A program made the position numbers and the translations under genes. Below, one piece after another: positions 19,520 through 20,471 of a stretch of DNA of 20,471 bases. How positions within the stretch are numbered: the stretch's first letter is position 1; each line of letters begins with the position of its first letter. The notes beneath the pieces are model-generated. The model was not told where the DNA came from. It ran no database searches and saw nothing but the letters and a program-made list of their open reading frames with translations. This DNA is from Candidatus Omnitrophota bacterium (GTDB lineage Bacteria; Omnitrophota; Gorgyraeia; Velamenicoccales; Velamenicoccaceae), in NCBI GenBank assembly GCA_028717105.1, contig JAQUOM010000019.1:1-20471 (forward strand), given 5' to 3'.

Positions 19520-20471
19520 ATGAAGACGATATTGATGAGCGGCAATGAGGCGATGGGGGAAGCGGCCATCCGCGCCGGCCTGAAATTTTATGCGGGTTAC
19601 CCGATTACGCCCCAGAATGAATTGACCGCCTATATGGCCGATCAGCTGCCGCGCCGCGGGGGGATCTTTATCCAGTCGGAGTCGGAACTGGCCGCCATCA
19701 ACATGATCTACGGCGCCTCTGCCGCCGGCGCGCGCGTCATGACGAGTTCATCTTCTCCCGGTATCAGCCTCAAGCAAGAGGGGATTTCTTATATCTCCGG
19801 CGCCGAAGTGCCGGCGGTCATCATTAATGTGATGCGTGCAGGCCCGGGGCTCGGCAATATCTGGCCGGCCCAATCCGATTATTTCCAGGCGACCAAGGGC
19901 GGCGGCCACGGAGATTACCGCATGATCGTCCTGGCGCCGGCCACGGTCCAGGAGTCTTTTGATTTGACCCGTCTCGGTTTTGACCTGGCGGACCGTTATC
20001 GTATCGCCGTGATGATCTTAAGCGACGGTCTGCTCGGCCAGATGATGGAGGGCCTGACGATCGAAGAGCCTGCAGCGCCCGTTGTTTCCGTCGCAAAACC
20101 CTGGGCTTTGACCGGGGCCAGAGGGCGCGCGCCGCAGGTGGTCCAGTCGCTCTATATGAAGCGTCCCGACGTCGAAAAGCACAACCTGGTCCTGCAGAAA
20201 AAATATCGCCGGATCGCCGCGAAAGAAACCCGTTCAGCCGGCCGGTTCCTGGAGGACGCCAGGATGGTCGTGGCCGCTTATGGTTCTACGGCCCGTATCG
20301 TCGAGGCTGTCGTTGTCGCCTTGCGCGGCCGTGGTATGAAGATCGGCCTGTTCAGGCCCGTGACCCTGTGGCCGTTCCCTTCCCGGGCGCTTGCGGCCTT
20401 GCCGCCGCGCGTTAAAAGGTTTCTTGTCGTTGAGATGTCTTACGGCCAGATGGTGGAGGATGTACGCTTGA
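19520..20471 (+). CDS. korA: 2-Oxoacid:ferredoxin oxidoreductase alpha subunit (KorA/VorB type), 3' end cut by window
   Basis: Thiamine-dependent oxidoreductase subunit that oxidatively decarboxylates a 2-oxoacid (2-oxoglutarate or a branched-chain 2-oxoacid) to the acyl-CoA with reduction of ferredoxin. There are 317 visible residues and no stop in frame before 20471; the family is usually about 350-380 aa. The N terminus has SGNEAMGEAAIRAG and FYAGYPITPQNELTAYM, followed by FIQSESELAAINM, SSSSPGISLKQEGISYISG, AGPGLGNIWPAQSDYFQATK and GGGHGDYRMIVLAP. The GPGLGN...QSDYFQ block is typical of the VorB/KorA branch. Start ATG 19520 has GGAG (19511-19514) 5 nt upstream. The beta subunit is expected beyond the window. 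The specific substrate cannot be told from this part. Confidence 0.95.
   Translation, partial: MKTILMSGNEAMGEAAIRAGLKFYAGYPITPQNELTAYMADQLPRRGGIFIQSESELAAINMIYGASAAGARVMTSSSSPGISLKQEGISYISGAEVPAVIINVMRAGPGLGNIWPAQSDYFQATKGGGHGDYRMIVLAPATVQESFDLTRLGFDLADRYRIAVMILSDGLLGQMMEGLTIEEPAAPVVSVAKPWALTGARGRAPQVVQSLYMKRPDVEKHNLVLQKKYRRIAAKETRSAGRFLEDARMVVAAYGSTARIVEAVVVALRGRGMKIGLFRPVTLWPFPSRALAALPPRVKRFLVVEMSYGQMVEDVRL

Noticed and set aside
1..20471. tRNA genes, CRISPR arrays, transposases, phage or defence genes
   Set aside because: I looked for them and saw none. There are no regularly spaced direct repeats, no tRNA T-loop context in the gaps, and every long plus-strand gene has a housekeeping or metabolic assignment.

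Overview
The window is a dense, entirely plus-strand stretch of bacterial housekeeping genes: 22 protein genes, two of them cut by the window edges, and one structural RNA. Coding DNA looks moderately GC-rich by eye, while several intergenic gaps are clearly AT-rich. The organism looks like an anaerobic, uncultured-type bacterium, and my best guess is a Candidatus Omnitrophota (PVC-related) lineage. This rests on a short PheT lacking the EMAP-II-like tRNA-binding domain, an acetogen-type MetV protein, a ferredoxin-linked 2-oxoacid oxidoreductase, the RNase Y/YmdB pair, and many AT-rich palindromic spacers. The phylum is inference only.

Layout. (1) 1-2713: thrS (3' part), infC with an AUU start, rpmI and rplT, the classical translation cluster. 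(2) 2861-6332: a potassium-uptake operon of two half-size trkA genes, a 40-residue membrane mini-protein, trkH, and a membrane-anchored OB-fold-like protein. Its last four genes are joined by three successive ATGA overlaps. (3) 6284-9568: pheS, overlapping the preceding gene by 49 nt, then pheT after a palindromic spacer. (4) 9645-9856: a 6S RNA gene with a near-consensus sigma70-type promoter, followed by a hairpin-rich leader and rarA (9978-11336). (5) 11480-13172: metV, a NifU/IscU-type Fe-S scaffold, and 5-formyl-THF cyclo-ligase, a small one-carbon and Fe-S group. (6) 13252-17132: rny, ymdB, xseA and xseB, for RNA turnover and exonuclease VII. (7) 17282-20471: dxs (DXP synthase), a 2[4Fe-4S] ferredoxin overlapping it by one base, and the start of a 2-oxoacid:ferredoxin oxidoreductase alpha subunit, truncated by the window edge.

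How it works together. The familiar thrS-infC-rpmI-rplT-pheST chain is interrupted by the potassium-uptake operon, so pheS may be expressed from the trk transcript. Six intergenic gaps hold imperfect palindromes, four of them built from the same words (CTAATGACGAAT / ATTCGTCATTAGG type). I see no phage, transposase, CRISPR array, defence island or tRNA gene. No wholly new multi-gene system is evident. The most noteworthy points are the unannotated 40-aa gene wedged between trkA and trkH, the palindrome family, a possible switch-like RNA structure upstream of rpmI, the 6S RNA, and a few odd residues or domain losses (PheT, YmdB, XseA).
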